A stretch of 64,000 nt of DNA from Caldilineaceae bacterium. Its GTDB lineage: Bacteria > Chloroflexota > Anaerolineae > Caldilineales > Caldilineaceae. Positions 37,645 through 46,477 of this stretch are shown piece by piece (the stretch's first letter is position 1; every line of letters begins with the position of its first letter). The stretch is taken from assembly GCA_022842065.1 (NCBI GenBank), contig JALHQH010000010.1, positions 193,082-257,081 of the forward strand. Reading direction: 5' to 3'. The translations under genes were made by a program, and so were the position numbers. The notes under the pieces were generated by a model that did no database searches, was not told where the DNA came from, and was given only the letters and a program-made list of their open reading frames with translations.

Positions 37645-37977
37645 ATGAAAGATATGCGTTGATGGAGCGAGTAGTCGTCAGCAACTTCTTACAGCGAGCC
37701 TGGGATGGTGGAAGCCGGGCGAAGGCACTGTCGATGAAAATCCCTCCGGAGCAGCGGCCCGAACAGCTCTATGCCCAGTAAGCGCCGCCGGGATCACGAC
37801 CGTTACCAACGTGGCAGACTCGCTTTTTGAAACGTGATGCGTGAAATGTGATGCATGAAACGTAAAGAGAAGGCGGCTTTGCAGTGAGGTGCTTGTTGAT
37901 CAGTTGTTGCTGATTGGCAGGAACCGGGGTGGTACCGCGGACTTTCGAGCCCGTCCCCGTTTGGGGATGGGCTTTTT
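37645..37977 (+). promoter_or_regulatory. T-box leader, isoleucine type
   Basis: The leader has stem I features (AGCGAGCC, GGTGGAAGCC, CCCTCCGGAGC), a candidate specifier codon ATC at 37740-37742, the stem II/III-like stretch GCCGGGATCACGACCGTTA, and the T-box sequence GGGGTGGTACCGCG (37926-37939). UGGU in the bulge would pair with an A-CCA end, which suits tRNA-Ile. A terminator follows at 37948-37977 (AGCCCGTCCCC/GGGGATGGGCT plus T-run). The likely target is ileS, but two genes lie between. A five-unit heptamer array (37833-37867) sits inside the leader. Confidence 0.9.
37833..37867. repeat. heptamer array inside the T-box leader
   Basis: Five 7-nt units (CGTGATG, CGTGAAA, TGTGATG, CATGAAA, CGTAAAG) lie between the upstream stems and the antiterminator of the T-box. 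No opposing arm is present, so it probably forms an unpaired insertion. Confidence 0.75.
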
Positions 37978-38005
37978 CTATTGGCAGCAATTACCAGGAC
38001 TGATC

Positions 38006-38515
38006 ATGGCCACCTATGCTGATTTTTACACGCCCAATCTCTTTTTCATTACACAACAGAGTGTGGGTGATGAAGCAGTATTAAATAATGGCATGATGGT
38101 GCGCCTGTTGCGGGCGGCGCTGCATTGGGTGCAGGAACGCCAGCCTTTTCAGATGCTCGGCTATGTCTTTCTGCCCAGTTGTATTCACCTGTTAATCGAG
38201 CCCATGGGTGAGACCGTGCTGGATCAACTGATGGCGGGGATGCGGAAACGTTTCCAAATCGAATATGGCGAGTTATTGGGCATGCCGGGTGAAACCTTGC
38301 TCTGGGCACCCCAATATAAAGCGCAGCGGCTGCGTGATGTCGCGGATTTTGCCCGGCAACTTGACTATATCCATTGCCAGCCGGTACAGCAGAAGCTCGT
38401 GACCCAGCCGGAAGCATGGCCCTATAGCAGTTTTACCAGTTGGCAAGCGCGGGGCATCTATGGGCCGGAGTGGGGCTGGGCGTTGCCGACGACGTTGAAT
38501 CAGGATAATAATTAA
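38006..38515 (+). CDS. REP-associated tyrosine transposase (RAYT) with altered HUH motif
   Basis: This 169-residue protein belongs to the Y1/RAYT family of single-strand nucleases that mobilise REP hairpins. Family marks include TPNLFFIT near the start, ALQ-like YVFLPSCIHLLIEP in the HUH region, LDYIHCQPVQQKLV around the tyrosine helix, and the tail PEAWPYSSF. The metal-binding HUH motif usually reads MPNHIHLL, and here it is LPSCIHLL: the first histidine is Cys, so activity is doubtful. ATG 38006 with AGGA upstream is preferred; the open frame to 37889 would be inside the T-box. It is the first gene after the T-box terminator. Confidence 0.85.
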   Translation: MATYADFYTPNLFFITQQSVGDEAVLNNGMMVRLLRAALHWVQERQPFQMLGYVFLPSCIHLLIEPMGETVLDQLMAGMRKRFQIEYGELLGMPGETLLWAPQYKAQRLRDVADFARQLDYIHCQPVQQKLVTQPEAWPYSSFTSWQARGIYGPEWGWALPTTLNQDNN

Positions 38516-38633
38516 TTGAAAATGGAGAACGGTTAATTGTTAATGATTGGTGCGACCAAGCTGACGCCGTTGCCGGGGAAATTAACGGTTCTAGTCATCT
38601 TGCGCAATGGTAACGAGTTGAAGGGGATCAATT

Positions 38634-39254
38634 ATGATGGCCTACCAAATCCGTCTGCTGACACCTGATGACGCAACCAGTTATCAACCGCTCCGGCTGC
38701 GTGCGCTGCAGGAACATCCGGAAGCCTTTGGGGCTTCCTTTGAAGATGAGCGGCAACGGTCGTTAACAGTTGTGGCAGAACGCTTAGCCGTGACCGCTGA
38801 TAGTTTTATGTTGGGAGCCTGGGAAGGCGATACGCTGGTGGGTATTGTCGGGCTCTATCGCTCGCCCGGCATTAAGGTGCGCCATCGCGCAGGGGTTGGT
38901 GGCATGTATGTCGCCGCCGCAGCGCGCGGCCAGGGCATCGGCACCGCGCTCATTAAGCGGCTGATCGAGCACGCGCCTACCCTGGCCTATCTGGAAGAGA
39001 TTATTTTGGCGGTCACCGTTGGCAACGTGACCGCCCGCACCCTGTATCTCGCCACCGGTTTTACACCCACCTATATTGAGCAACGCTACATCAAGGTGGG
39101 TGAGCGATATTATGATCTGGAATGGATGAGTAAAGCGGTAGATAGGTATATCAGTAAATCAGTAAATCGGTATATCGGTAAATCGGTAAACCTGTTTACC
39201 GATTTACCGATATACCGATATACCGCTTTCCCTCTCCACCCTAACAAAAGGTAA
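38634..39254 (+). CDS. GNAT-family N-acetyltransferase with repeat-encoded tail
   Basis: This 206-residue protein transfers an acetyl group from acetyl-CoA to an unknown amine. The acetyl-CoA-binding motif is [21 protein letters not shown] (about residues 89-109; R-G-Q-G-I-G core), followed by [24 protein letters not shown] upstream of ATG 38634 supports the start. The natural fold seems to end near MSKAV. The remaining ~40 residues ([16 protein letters not shown]...) are encoded by the 8-nt repeat array at 39135-39226. The stop is only five bases before ileS, so both are probably read from the T-box promoter. Confidence 0.88.
   Translation: MMAYQIRLLTPDDATSYQPLRLRALQEHPEAFGASFEDERQRSLTVVAERLAVTADSFMLGAWEGDTLVGIVGLYRSPGIKVRHRAGVGGMYVAAAARGQGIGTALIKRLIEHAPTLAYLEEIILAVTVGNVTARTLYLATGFTPTYIEQRYIKVGERYYDLEWMSKAVDRYISKSVNRYIGKSVNLFTDLPIYRYTAFPLHPNKR
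39135..39226. repeat. octamer array, inverted (TCGGTAAA family), translated
   Basis: About seven units of the type TCGGTAAA/TCAGTAAA/TCGGTATA run into CCGATTTA/CCGATATA units of the opposite sense, giving a long hairpin centred near 39191. It lies within the 3' end of the acetyltransferase frame and immediately before ileS. Confidence 0.9.
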
Positions 39255-39259
39255 CAAGC

Positions 39260-42200
39260 ATGAGCACAGAGACAACGAAAACAAAGTTTAACCCTGTCCC
39301 CTCTGCGGTCAATTATCCGGAGATGGAAGAGCGGGTGATGGCGATGTGGCAGGAGAAGCAGATCTTCGAGCGCACACTGCAAGAGCGGGCGGATGGGCCG
39401 CGCTATGTCTTTTTTGAAGGGCCGCCCACGGCGAATGGGAGGCCTGGGATTCACCATGTCCTGGCGCGCGCCTTTAAGGATATGTTCCCGCGCTACAAGA
39501 TCATGCAGGGCTACTATGTCAAGCGTAAGGGCGGCTGGGACACCCACGGTCTGCCCGTGGAGATCGAAGTCGAGAAGCGCCTTGGGCTGAGCGGCAAAGA
39601 GCAGATCGACCAATTTGGCGTCGAAGAGTTCAACCGCCGCTGTCGCGCCTCAGCGATGGAGTACATCAAAGAGTGGGAACAGCTCACCGACCGCATGGGT
39701 TTCTGGGTGGACAAAGCAGAGGCGTATGTCACCTTCAAGCCCGATTATGTCGAGTCGATCTGGTGGATTCTCAACCAGTTCTGGCAGAATGACCTGCTCT
39801 ACCAAGGGCACAAGGTGGTCCCCTACTGCCCGCGCTGTGGCACACCCTTGAGCAGCCACGAGCTGTCGCTGGGCTACAAAGAAGGCACCATCGATCCGAG
39901 TGTCTATGTCAAGTTCAAGGTGAAAGATCGCGCGGACGAGTATCTGCTCGCCTGGACGACGACCCCCTGGACCTTGCCCGGCAACGTGGCGTTGGCCGTC
40001 GGTCCCAAGGTTGAATATGCCAAGGTGCGCGATGTTAGCGGTGACATTCTCTATCTGGCCACCTCTCGGCTTGAGGCTGCGCTGCGCCCTGGCTATGAAG
40101 TGCTGGAGAAACTCACGGCCCAGGATTTGGTGGGGCTGCACTATGAACCGCTCTACCAGTTCTTCCCGGTCGAGGAGGATTACGCCTATGTTGTTGCCGC
40201 CGATTATGTGAGCACGGAGGATGGCACTGGCATCGTCCACATCGCGCCGGCCTTTGGTGCAGAGGACATGGCCGTCGGTCGCGCCAATGGGCTGCCGCTG
40301 GTCATGACGATCAACGCGGCCGGCGAATTCCTGCCGGAGGTGACCTGGGCGGGCGTTTTTGTCAAAGATGCCGACCCGCAGATCGAAGAGGAATTGGCCA
40401 GCCGCGGGCTGCTTTACAAAAGTGGCACGATCGAACATACCTATCCCTTCTGCTGGCGCTGTGACACCCCGCTGCTTTACTACGCTAAGCGCACCTGGTA
40501 TATCCGCACCAGCCAGCACAAGGAGGCGTTGGTCGCGCTCAACCAGGAGATCAACTGGGTGCCTGATCATATCAAGAATGGGCGCTTTGGTGGCTGGCTG
40601 GAGAATAACATCGACTGGGCGTTGGGCCGCGACCGCTATTGGGGTACGCCGCTCCCCGTCTGGAAGAGTGACGCGCCGGACAGCACCTATATGGAATGTA
40701 TCGCCAGCCGCGAAGAGTTGTCCAAACGCATGGGCCGCGATCTGAGCGATCTCGACCTGCATCGCCCCTATGTCGACGAGCTGACCTGGGACGCGCCCGA
40801 CGGCGGCATCATGCGCCGCGTGCCGGAGGTGATCGATGTCTGGTTTGATAGCGGTGCCATGCCCTTGGCCCAATATCACTATCCGTTCGAAAATCAGGCA
40901 GTGTGGGCCGAGCAACAACAGGCCGACTACATCTGTGAAGCGGTCGATCAGACGCGCGGTTGGTTCTACTCGCTGCACGCGATCAGCACCCTGCTCTTTA
41001 ACCGCCCGGCCTACAAGAATGTGATCTGCCTCGGCCACATCCTGGCTGAAGATGGCAGCAAGATGAGCAAATCCAAGGGTAACGTTGTCAACCCGTGGGA
41101 GGTCTTCAACCTGCATGGTGCCGACGCCACCCGTTGGAACATGTACACCGCCAGCCCCCCCGGCAACAGCCGCCGCTTTAGCGTCAACCTGGTCGGCGAG
41201 ACGGTGCGCAAGTTCTTGAACACACTCTGGAATACGTACAGTTTCTTTGTGACCTATGGGAATTTGAGTAGCGAGTGGCAGGTGGCGAGTGGCGATGGCT
41301 CCCTCCCTTATCAGGTGAGGACTGGGGAGGGGTCTCTGCTCGACCGCTGGGTGTTGTCAGAACTCAACAAACTGGTCCGCGATGTGACCGAGGCGTACGA
41401 AAATTACGATGTGCTCGGCGCGACACGGCCGGTGGCGGATTTTGTGGATAGTGTGAGCAACTGGTATGTGCGCTTGAGCCGGCGCCGTTTCTGGGAAGGG
41501 GATGCGGCGGCGCTCGGTACGCTGCATGAGGTATTGGTCAAGGTGAGTCAACTGATCGCACCGGCCACCCCCTTTATCGCTGACGAGATCTATCAGAACC
41601 TGGCCGTGCAGGTGAATCCGGCTGGTCCGGCCAGCGTCCACCTGAGCTACTGGCCCAAGGCTGATGAGGCGCTGATCGATGAGCAGCTCAGTACCGATAT
41701 GCTGCTTGTGCAACAGGTGACCAGCCTGGGTCACGCCGCCCGCCAGAATGCCAACCTGAAGGTGCGTCAACCGTTGGCCCAGGTCGTTGTGCGCACGCGT
41801 GCCTCAGAAGAACGGGCCAGTCTGGAACGGCTGTCGAACCTGGTCTTGGACGAACTCAATGTCAAAGCGATCACCTTTGCCGAAGGTGCGGGTGATCTGG
41901 TCGATGTCGAAGTCTTCCCCTTCCCGAAACAATTGGGGCAGAAGTATGGCAAGGGCTACCCCGTGATCCGCAAGCTGCTGAGTGGCCTGGATCAACTGGA
42001 ACTGGCCGGCAAGTTGCAGGCCGGTGAAAGTGTCACCATCGAGGGCGACGGGGTCAGCTACGAAATCGCGCCGGAAGATGTGGAAGTGCGCAGCACCCCC
42101 CGCGCCGGCTACAGCGTCGCCCAGGATGGCGGTTATCTCGTCGCGGTGACGACCACGTTGACACCGGAACTCGAACAAGAAGGCAACGCCCGCGAACTTG

Positions 42201-42433
42201 TCCGCCGTATCCAACAGCTGCGCAAGGACGCCGGCCTGGCAATCAGCGACCGTATCACGCTCTATGTGTCGGATTCGGGTGTGACCCAAAGTCTGTTAGC
42301 CAACTACGGCACCTATGTGCAGGAAGAGACGTTGACGACTCAGTTGGTGCAGAATGGCGTGCCAGGTGCGGTGGAACAGGTTAAGTTTGAGTTGGGTGGT
42401 GGGGAAGTGACGGTCGGGTTGGCAAAGGCGTAG
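39260..42433 (+). CDS. ileS: isoleucyl-tRNA synthetase
   Basis: This 1057-residue class I synthetase attaches isoleucine to tRNA-Ile. The HIGH-type motif is PGIHHV (near 60), and KMSKS is present in [13 protein letters not shown] (near 600). Cysteine pairs CPRC and CWRC suggest zinc sites in the editing region. Its length and sequence style fit the IleS2 group. AAAGG precedes the ATG. An Ile-type T-box about 1.3 kb upstream very likely controls it. Residues around 41264-41340 ([20 protein letters not shown]) are encoded by repeat-like DNA: GAGTGGC units and a CTCCCTC/GAGGGGT palindrome. They look like an in-frame insertion in a variable loop. Confidence 0.97.
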   Translation: MSTETTKTKFNPVPSAVNYPEMEERVMAMWQEKQIFERTLQERADGPRYVFFEGPPTANGRPGIHHVLARAFKDMFPRYKIMQGYYVKRKGGWDTHGLPVEIEVEKRLGLSGKEQIDQFGVEEFNRRCRASAMEYIKEWEQLTDRMGFWVDKAEAYVTFKPDYVESIWWILNQFWQNDLLYQGHKVVPYCPRCGTPLSSHELSLGYKEGTIDPSVYVKFKVKDRADEYLLAWTTTPWTLPGNVALAVGPKVEYAKVRDVSGDILYLATSRLEAALRPGYEVLEKLTAQDLVGLHYEPLYQFFPVEEDYAYVVAADYVSTEDGTGIVHIAPAFGAEDMAVGRANGLPLVMTINAAGEFLPEVTWAGVFVKDADPQIEEELASRGLLYKSGTIEHTYPFCWRCDTPLLYYAKRTWYIRTSQHKEALVALNQEINWVPDHIKNGRFGGWLENNIDWALGRDRYWGTPLPVWKSDAPDSTYMECIASREELSKRMGRDLSDLDLHRPYVDELTWDAPDGGIMRRVPEVIDVWFDSGAMPLAQYHYPFENQAVWAEQQQADYICEAVDQTRGWFYSLHAISTLLFNRPAYKNVICLGHILAEDGSKMSKSKGNVVNPWEVFNLHGADATRWNMYTASPPGNSRRFSVNLVGETVRKFLNTLWNTYSFFVTYGNLSSEWQVASGDGSLPYQVRTGEGSLLDRWVLSELNKLVRDVTEAYENYDVLGATRPVADFVDSVSNWYVRLSRRRFWEGDAAALGTLHEVLVKVSQLIAPATPFIADEIYQNLAVQVNPAGPASVHLSYWPKADEALIDEQLSTDMLLVQQVTSLGHAARQNANLKVRQPLAQVVVRTRASEERASLERLSNLVLDELNVKAITFAEGAGDLVDVEVFPFPKQLGQKYGKGYPVIRKLLSGLDQLELAGKLQAGESVTIEGDGVSYEIAPEDVEVRSTPRAGYSVAQDGGYLVAVTTTLTPELEQEGNARELVRRIQQLRKDAGLAISDRITLYVSDSGVTQSLLANYGTYVQEETLTTQLVQNGVPGAVEQVKFELGGGEVTVGLAKA

Positions 42434-42446
42434 CGCCCTTTTGCTC

Positions 42447-42498
42447 GGCGGGGATTGTCAAATCCCCGCCCCCGGTGGCGGATCTGGCGATCCGCCAC
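42447..42498. repeat. tandem REP-like hairpins after ileS
   Basis: Hairpin 1 is GGCGGGGATT-GTCA-AATCCCCGCC (42447-42470). Hairpin 2 is GTGGCGGATC-TGGC-GATCCGCCAC (42475-42498). Both are perfect 10-bp stems with tetraloops. The second shares its core with a hairpin on the other side of the RAYT gene (43087-43104). They may also help terminate ileS. Confidence 0.85.
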
Positions 42499-42543
42499 AA
42501 GCAGACAACGAACAACCCTCTATTCAGACAAGGAGCCTCCACC

Positions 42544-43017
42544 ATGTCTTCCAACTGGCGACCAGACTTTCAGCCGGAACACCTCTACTTTATCACGACT
42601 AAAGCGGTTGATTATGCGCGCATCTTCCAGCGCGACCTCATCAAACGCTTACTGCTTGATACCTTCGATTCATTCCGTTTACAAAAGCGCTGGCGCTTGT
42701 TCTGTTTTGTTATCATGCCGAATCACCTCCACTGGATTGCGCAGTTTCTTGTCCATGATCCGTTTGACGATGTGTTACGCGACTATAAAAAGCAGACGGC
42801 TGACCTCATTATCCGCCAGTTGAAAGCAGAAGAAAATGAGCAGGCACGCACCTGGTTAGCAGCCAAAGGCGCACCGGTGAAACAAAAATTCAAAGTCTGG
42901 GAAGATGGCTATAACGCCAAAGCGGTGGTGACAGCAGATTTCCTCCAGCAGAAGATGGCGTATATGCATCACAACCCTTGTCCCCATTGGGCATTGAGCA
43001 GCATATTGGAAAAATAA
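42544..43017 (+). CDS. RAYT transposase, truncated by an in-frame stop
   Basis: This 157-residue Y1/RAYT-family protein has an intact HUH motif, MPNHLHWI, and a C-terminal tyrosine helix, KMAYMHHNPC. AAGGAG lies upstream of ATG 42544. The TAA at 43015-43017 stands where a TAT tyrosine codon is expected. The same frame continues for 29 codons with the conserved family tail YLWSSARFY and a final stop at 43105-43107. One base change therefore seems to have removed the C-terminus. REP-like hairpins flank the gene on both sides (42447-42498 and 43087-43104). It is probably inactive or recently inactivated. Confidence 0.88.
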   Translation: MSSNWRPDFQPEHLYFITTKAVDYARIFQRDLIKRLLLDTFDSFRLQKRWRLFCFVIMPNHLHWIAQFLVHDPFDDVLRDYKKQTADLIIRQLKAEENEQARTWLAAKGAPVKQKFKVWEDGYNAKAVVTADFLQQKMAYMHHNPCPHWALSSILEK

Positions 43018-43107
43018 TTGTGGTCGAGCGCACGCTTTTATCACACCAACCAGCCGTGTATTATCCCGATTGATGACAACGTGGGTGGGGATCTAGCGAT
43101 CCCCTAA
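43018..43107 (+). pseudogene. severed C-terminal part of the RAYT gene
   Basis: Twenty-nine codons in the same frame as the RAYT gene encode LWSSARFYHTNQPCIIPID and then DNVGGDLAIP before a stop. LWSSARFY is the conserved end of this family. The last codons form a REP-like hairpin (43087-43104). Confidence 0.75.
43087..43104. repeat. REP-like hairpin downstream of RAYT
   Basis: GGGGATC-TAGC-GATCCCC is a perfect 7-bp stem. It shares GGATCTNGCGATCC with the hairpin at 42475-42498 on the other side of the RAYT gene. Confidence 0.8.
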
Positions 43108-43319
43108 GAGCGGTGTTGGCGTGGTAGAAGATTCGAAGATGTGGCCATCCACTAAGAGCGAGAGTAGCAAGAGCGAGACTGCGGTTAATCTCAGGAAAGC
43201 CATCAGCACATTGGTGTCACTGTTCACGCCTCCCCTCCCCATAAACGCGTAGGCAAATGATCCGACCGCCGTACACTTGCTGGTACCTTGGCTCTATTTA
43301 TCTCCTCTTTATTTTGGGG

Positions 43320-43325
43320 TATAAT
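43320..43325 (+). promoter_or_regulatory. possible -10 element of the prolyl oligopeptidase gene
   Basis: TATAAT lies 49 bp before the start codon, with no convincing -35 element at 16-18 bp. The gap 43108-43374 otherwise holds only weak GAGCGAG-type repeats and no gene. Confidence 0.5.
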
Positions 43326-43374
43326 GGCATAATATCGGTAACCGTGCCCAATCACCAGAGTAGAGAGACGCCCA

Positions 43375-45432
43375 ATGAACTATCCCTCAACCCCGCGCCA
43401 GGATCTGCATGAGACGCTCCATGGCACCACTGTCAGTGACCCTTACCGTTGGCTCGAAGATCTGAATAGTGAAGCGACCAAACAGTGGATCGCCGCCCAA
43501 AATGCCGTTACCACGGCCTATCTGGCCCAGCTTCCCCAAAGGGAACCGATCCGCCAACGGCTCACCGAATTGTGGAATTACGAGCGCTATGGCATCCCCT
43601 TTAAACAGGGGAACCGCTATTTTCTGACCCGCAACAATGGCTTACAGAACCAGGCGGTGCTCTATTGGCAGGCAACCCTGGACGATGAGCCGAAAGTGTT
43701 GCTCGATCCCAATACGCTCTCCAACGATGGCACGGTCGCGCTCAGTGGCTATGCGCTGAGCGAAGATGGCGAACTGCTGGCCTATGGGCTCTCGGCGTCC
43801 GGCTCGGATTGGATGGAGTGGCGGGTGCGCGAGGTAATCAGTGGGGAGGATCGACCGGATCTGGTGCAGTGGGTGAAGTTCTCTGGTGCAGCGTGGACCC
43901 ATGACAACGCCGGTCTTTTCTACAGCCGCTATGCCGCGCCCACGGCGGCTGATGCGTACAAAGGGGCCAACTACTTTCACAAGCTCTACTACCACCGTTT
44001 GGGCACCGCGCAGACTGCGGACCTGCTGGTCTATGAACGGCGTGATCAAAAAGAGTGGAATTTCAGCAGCATGGTCACCGATGATGGCCGCTATCTGATC
44101 ATCCACGTCTCGCATGGCACTTTTCGCCAGAATGGTCTGTTCTACAAAGAGTTAACCAGCACCGATAGTCCGGTACGCGAACTTTTTAATCAGTTTGACG
44201 CCAGCTACAGTTTTATCGGCAATGAAGGCCCTTACTTTTACATTCAAACTGACTTGGCTGCGCCAATGGGGCGAGTGATTGTCGTTGATATTCGTGAGCC
44301 GGCCGCAACGCAGTGGCAGGAGATCATTCCCGAAAGTGCCGATGCGCTGCGTGGGGTGAGCCTAATCAACCGGCAGTTGGTGACCAGTTATCTGCATGAT
44401 GCGCACAGTTTGATCAACATTTTTGACCAGGAGGGCGAACTGGTTCGTACGGTTGAATTGCCGGGCATCGGCACGGTTAGCGGCTTTGGCGGTCACCAAA
44501 CGGCGAGCGAGACCTTTTACAGCTTTACCAGCTTTACCACGCCAGGTGCAATCTATCACTATGATCTGGCAAGTGGCTTGAGCACCCTCTTGCGCCGCCC
44601 AACACTCCAGTTCGACCCCGATCTCTACGAAACCCACCAGGTTATTTACCCCAGCAAAGATGGCACCCAAGTGCCGATGTTCATCTGTCACAAAAAAGGG
44701 CTGCCGCTTAACGCCGATACCCCCACCTATCTCTACGGCTATGGCGGCTTTGACATTCCACTGACCCCGGCCTTTGCCGTCAACGTGCTGACCTGGATGG
44801 AGATGGGGGGCCTCTTTGCCCAGCCCAGCCTGCGCGGGGGTGGTGAGTTTGGCAAAGAATGGTACAAAGCGGGGACATTGGCACGCAAACAGAATGTCTT
44901 TGATGACTTTATCGGAGCGGCCGAGTGGTTGATTGCCAACGGGTATACCTCCACCCCCAAATTGGCGATTGGTGGGGGCAGCAATGGCGGGTTGCTGGTC
45001 GGTGCGTGTATGACCCAACGCCCCGAACTTTTTGGTGCTTGTTTGCCCGCGGTGGGGGTGCTTGATATGTTGCGCTTTCACAAATTTACGATTGGCTGGG
45101 CGTGGGTCTCCGACTACGGTTCGCCCGACGATCCCGAGCAGTTTGCCTGGTTGCGCCGCTATTCACCCTATCATAACCTCAAAGCAGGTGTTCACTATCC
45201 ACCAACCTTGGTCACCACCGGCGACCACGATGATCGCGTCTTCCCGGCGCACAGCTTTAAGTTCGCCGCCGCGTTGCAGCATGCCCAAGGAGGCGCAGCG
45301 CCGGCCCTGATCCGCATTGAGACCAACGCCGGTCACGGCGCGGGCAAGCCGACCGCAAAGTTAATTGAAGAAGCGGCGGATAAATGGGCGTTTATTGTCG
45401 AGGCGTTGCAAATGGATATGACCATTCCATGA
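43375..45432 (+). CDS. prolyl oligopeptidase family serine peptidase (S9A)
   Basis: This 685-residue peptidase should cut short peptides after proline. The N-terminal and central part (about 1-420) is the beta-propeller cap and the C-terminal part is the alpha/beta hydrolase. The catalytic triad is visible: Ser in GGGSNGGLL (near 535), Asp in GDHDDRVFP (near 618) and His in NAGHGAG (near 652). No signal peptide is seen, so it is cytoplasmic. The length matches the family. It stands alone, with a TATAAT box upstream, and the toxin-antitoxin pair follows with its own promoter. Confidence 0.95.
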   Translation: MNYPSTPRQDLHETLHGTTVSDPYRWLEDLNSEATKQWIAAQNAVTTAYLAQLPQREPIRQRLTELWNYERYGIPFKQGNRYFLTRNNGLQNQAVLYWQATLDDEPKVLLDPNTLSNDGTVALSGYALSEDGELLAYGLSASGSDWMEWRVREVISGEDRPDLVQWVKFSGAAWTHDNAGLFYSRYAAPTAADAYKGANYFHKLYYHRLGTAQTADLLVYERRDQKEWNFSSMVTDDGRYLIIHVSHGTFRQNGLFYKELTSTDSPVRELFNQFDASYSFIGNEGPYFYIQTDLAAPMGRVIVVDIREPAATQWQEIIPESADALRGVSLINRQLVTSYLHDAHSLINIFDQEGELVRTVELPGIGTVSGFGGHQTASETFYSFTSFTTPGAIYHYDLASGLSTLLRRPTLQFDPDLYETHQVIYPSKDGTQVPMFICHKKGLPLNADTPTYLYGYGGFDIPLTPAFAVNVLTWMEMGGLFAQPSLRGGGEFGKEWYKAGTLARKQNVFDDFIGAAEWLIANGYTSTPKLAIGGGSNGGLLVGACMTQRPELFGACLPAVGVLDMLRFHKFTIGWAWVSDYGSPDDPEQFAWLRRYSPYHNLKAGVHYPPTLVTTGDHDDRVFPAHSFKFAAALQHAQGGAAPALIRIETNAGHGAGKPTAKLIEEAADKWAFIVEALQMDMTIP

Positions 45433-45445
45433 TCGATGGTATAAT
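45418..45445 (+). promoter_or_regulatory. promoter of the DUF433/DUF5615 pair
   Basis: ATGACC (45418-45423), a 16-nt spacer and TATAAT (45440-45445) lie about 45 bp before the DUF433 start. The -35 element overlaps the end of the prolyl oligopeptidase gene. Confidence 0.6.
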
Positions 45446-45487
45446 TGCTCTGACTGCTGTGTATTCTATTTAGGCTGGAGAGGCTTT

Positions 45488-45724
45488 ATGCAACGATTTG
45501 ACCGCATTACCTTTGATCCCCAGGTTATGGGTGGTAAAGCCTGTATTCGTGGTATGCGCGTTACGGTATCACTCATTCTCAACCTAGTCGCAAATGGTAT
45601 GAGCAAAGACGAAATTATTGAAGCTTATCCATATTTGCAAAGGGAAGATATTGATCAGGCATTGCAGTATGCAGTCTGGTTGGCCGAAGATAGTGTCCAT
45701 GAGCTAGTGTTAACGGCAGCCTAA
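45488..45724 (+). CDS. DUF433 antitoxin
   Basis: This 78-residue protein of the DUF433 family has the characteristic opening RITFDPQVMGGKACIRGMRV and a winged helix-like remainder (VSLILNLVANGMSKDEIIEAYP). DUF433 proteins are usually encoded directly before DUF5615 PIN-like nucleases and are regarded as their antitoxins and autorepressors. GGAGAGG precedes the ATG. The stop is one base before the toxin ATG, so the two are coupled. Confidence 0.9.
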   Translation: MQRFDRITFDPQVMGGKACIRGMRVTVSLILNLVANGMSKDEIIEAYPYLQREDIDQALQYAVWLAEDSVHELVLTAA

Positions 45725-45725
45725 A

Positions 45726-46088
45726 ATGAAATTCGGGGCCGATATCGGCATTTCGCCTGGCGCAGTAATATTTCTACGAGCACTGGGCTATGACGCAGTG
45801 CACCTGATTGAACTGCAACTACATCGTTTATCTGATCCGGAAATTATTGCCAAAGCACAACGCGAGGAGCGTATTGTCCTAACTCATGATCTTGATTTTG
45901 GTGATCTGATGGCAGCCAGTGGTGATGTGCTGCCCAGCGTCATAATTTTCCGATTGACAGACATGCGTCCGCAGAATGTGAATGACCACTTACGGCTAAT
46001 CGTTGTTCAATATCAAAAGGTACTCGAAGCCGGCGCAATCTTAAGCGTTACACAAAGTCGGGTTCGTGTACGTGTGTTGCCCCTATAA
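45726..46088 (+). CDS. DUF5615 PIN-like toxin
   Basis: This 120-residue PIN-like nuclease candidate has acidic residues at the expected places: Asp near residue 6 (MKFGADIGISPG) and the central motif VLTHDLDFGDL. The usual start of this family is an LLLDENI/DISP-type strand, and here it is FGADIGISP, with one acidic residue fewer. The family acts as an RNase toxin held by the preceding DUF433 protein. The pair lies between housekeeping-type genes without obvious mobile flanks. Confidence 0.87.
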   Translation: MKFGADIGISPGAVIFLRALGYDAVHLIELQLHRLSDPEIIAKAQREERIVLTHDLDFGDLMAASGDVLPSVIIFRLTDMRPQNVNDHLRLIVVQYQKVLEAGAILSVTQSRVRVRVLPL

Positions 46089-46108
46089 AATAGAAATACA
46101 TAAAGTCA

Positions 46109-46477
46109 ATGAAACGCTTTCTCGCCATCCTTGCCCAACGCTGCCCGGTCTGTTTGACTGGCCCAATCTTCCGTTCCCTGCTGGAAAGTCACAAGCACTG
46201 TCCACACTGTGGGGTGCTCTATGAGCGCGAGCATGGCTATTACCTCAATTCCATGTTTATTGCCTATGCGCTCGGTTTTCTGATCATCTTGCCTTCAGCC
46301 TTTGTCCTCTTCTGGTTTGATGCTAGCATTCCCTTCTTTTCGGTGGCGATTATCATGGAGACGATCTTGCTGTGGCCCCTGATCTTCCGCTATTCGCGTG
46401 TGATCTGGATACATATGGATCAGGTGCTCGACCCACGCAGCGCTGAATCGGGAACGCCCCTGCCACCACCGGCCTGA
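46109..46477 (+). CDS. DUF983 family membrane protein
   Basis: This 122-residue protein starts with two CxxC pairs (CPVCLTG and CPHCG), likely to bind zinc. Two hydrophobic helices follow (about 48-68 and 73-92: FIAYALGFLIILPSAFVLFW and FFSVAIIMETILLWPLIF). This arrangement is that of DUF983, whose function is unknown, although some members are encoded near cytochrome oxidase genes. It begins 20 bp after the toxin stop. The family match is good; no role can be given. Confidence 0.85.
   Translation: MKRFLAILAQRCPVCLTGPIFRSLLESHKHCPHCGVLYEREHGYYLNSMFIAYALGFLIILPSAFVLFWFDASIPFFSVAIIMETILLWPLIFRYSRVIWIHMDQVLDPRSAESGTPLPPPA

Noticed and set aside
37889..38005. Earlier start for the first RAYT gene
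   Set aside because: It would place the N-terminus inside the T-box antiterminator and terminator; ATG 38006 has a ribosome site and fits the family.
37645..43107. A composite transposon bounded by the two RAYT genes
   Set aside because: RAYTs do not form composite transposons, the two are not similar copies, and ileS is a core gene.
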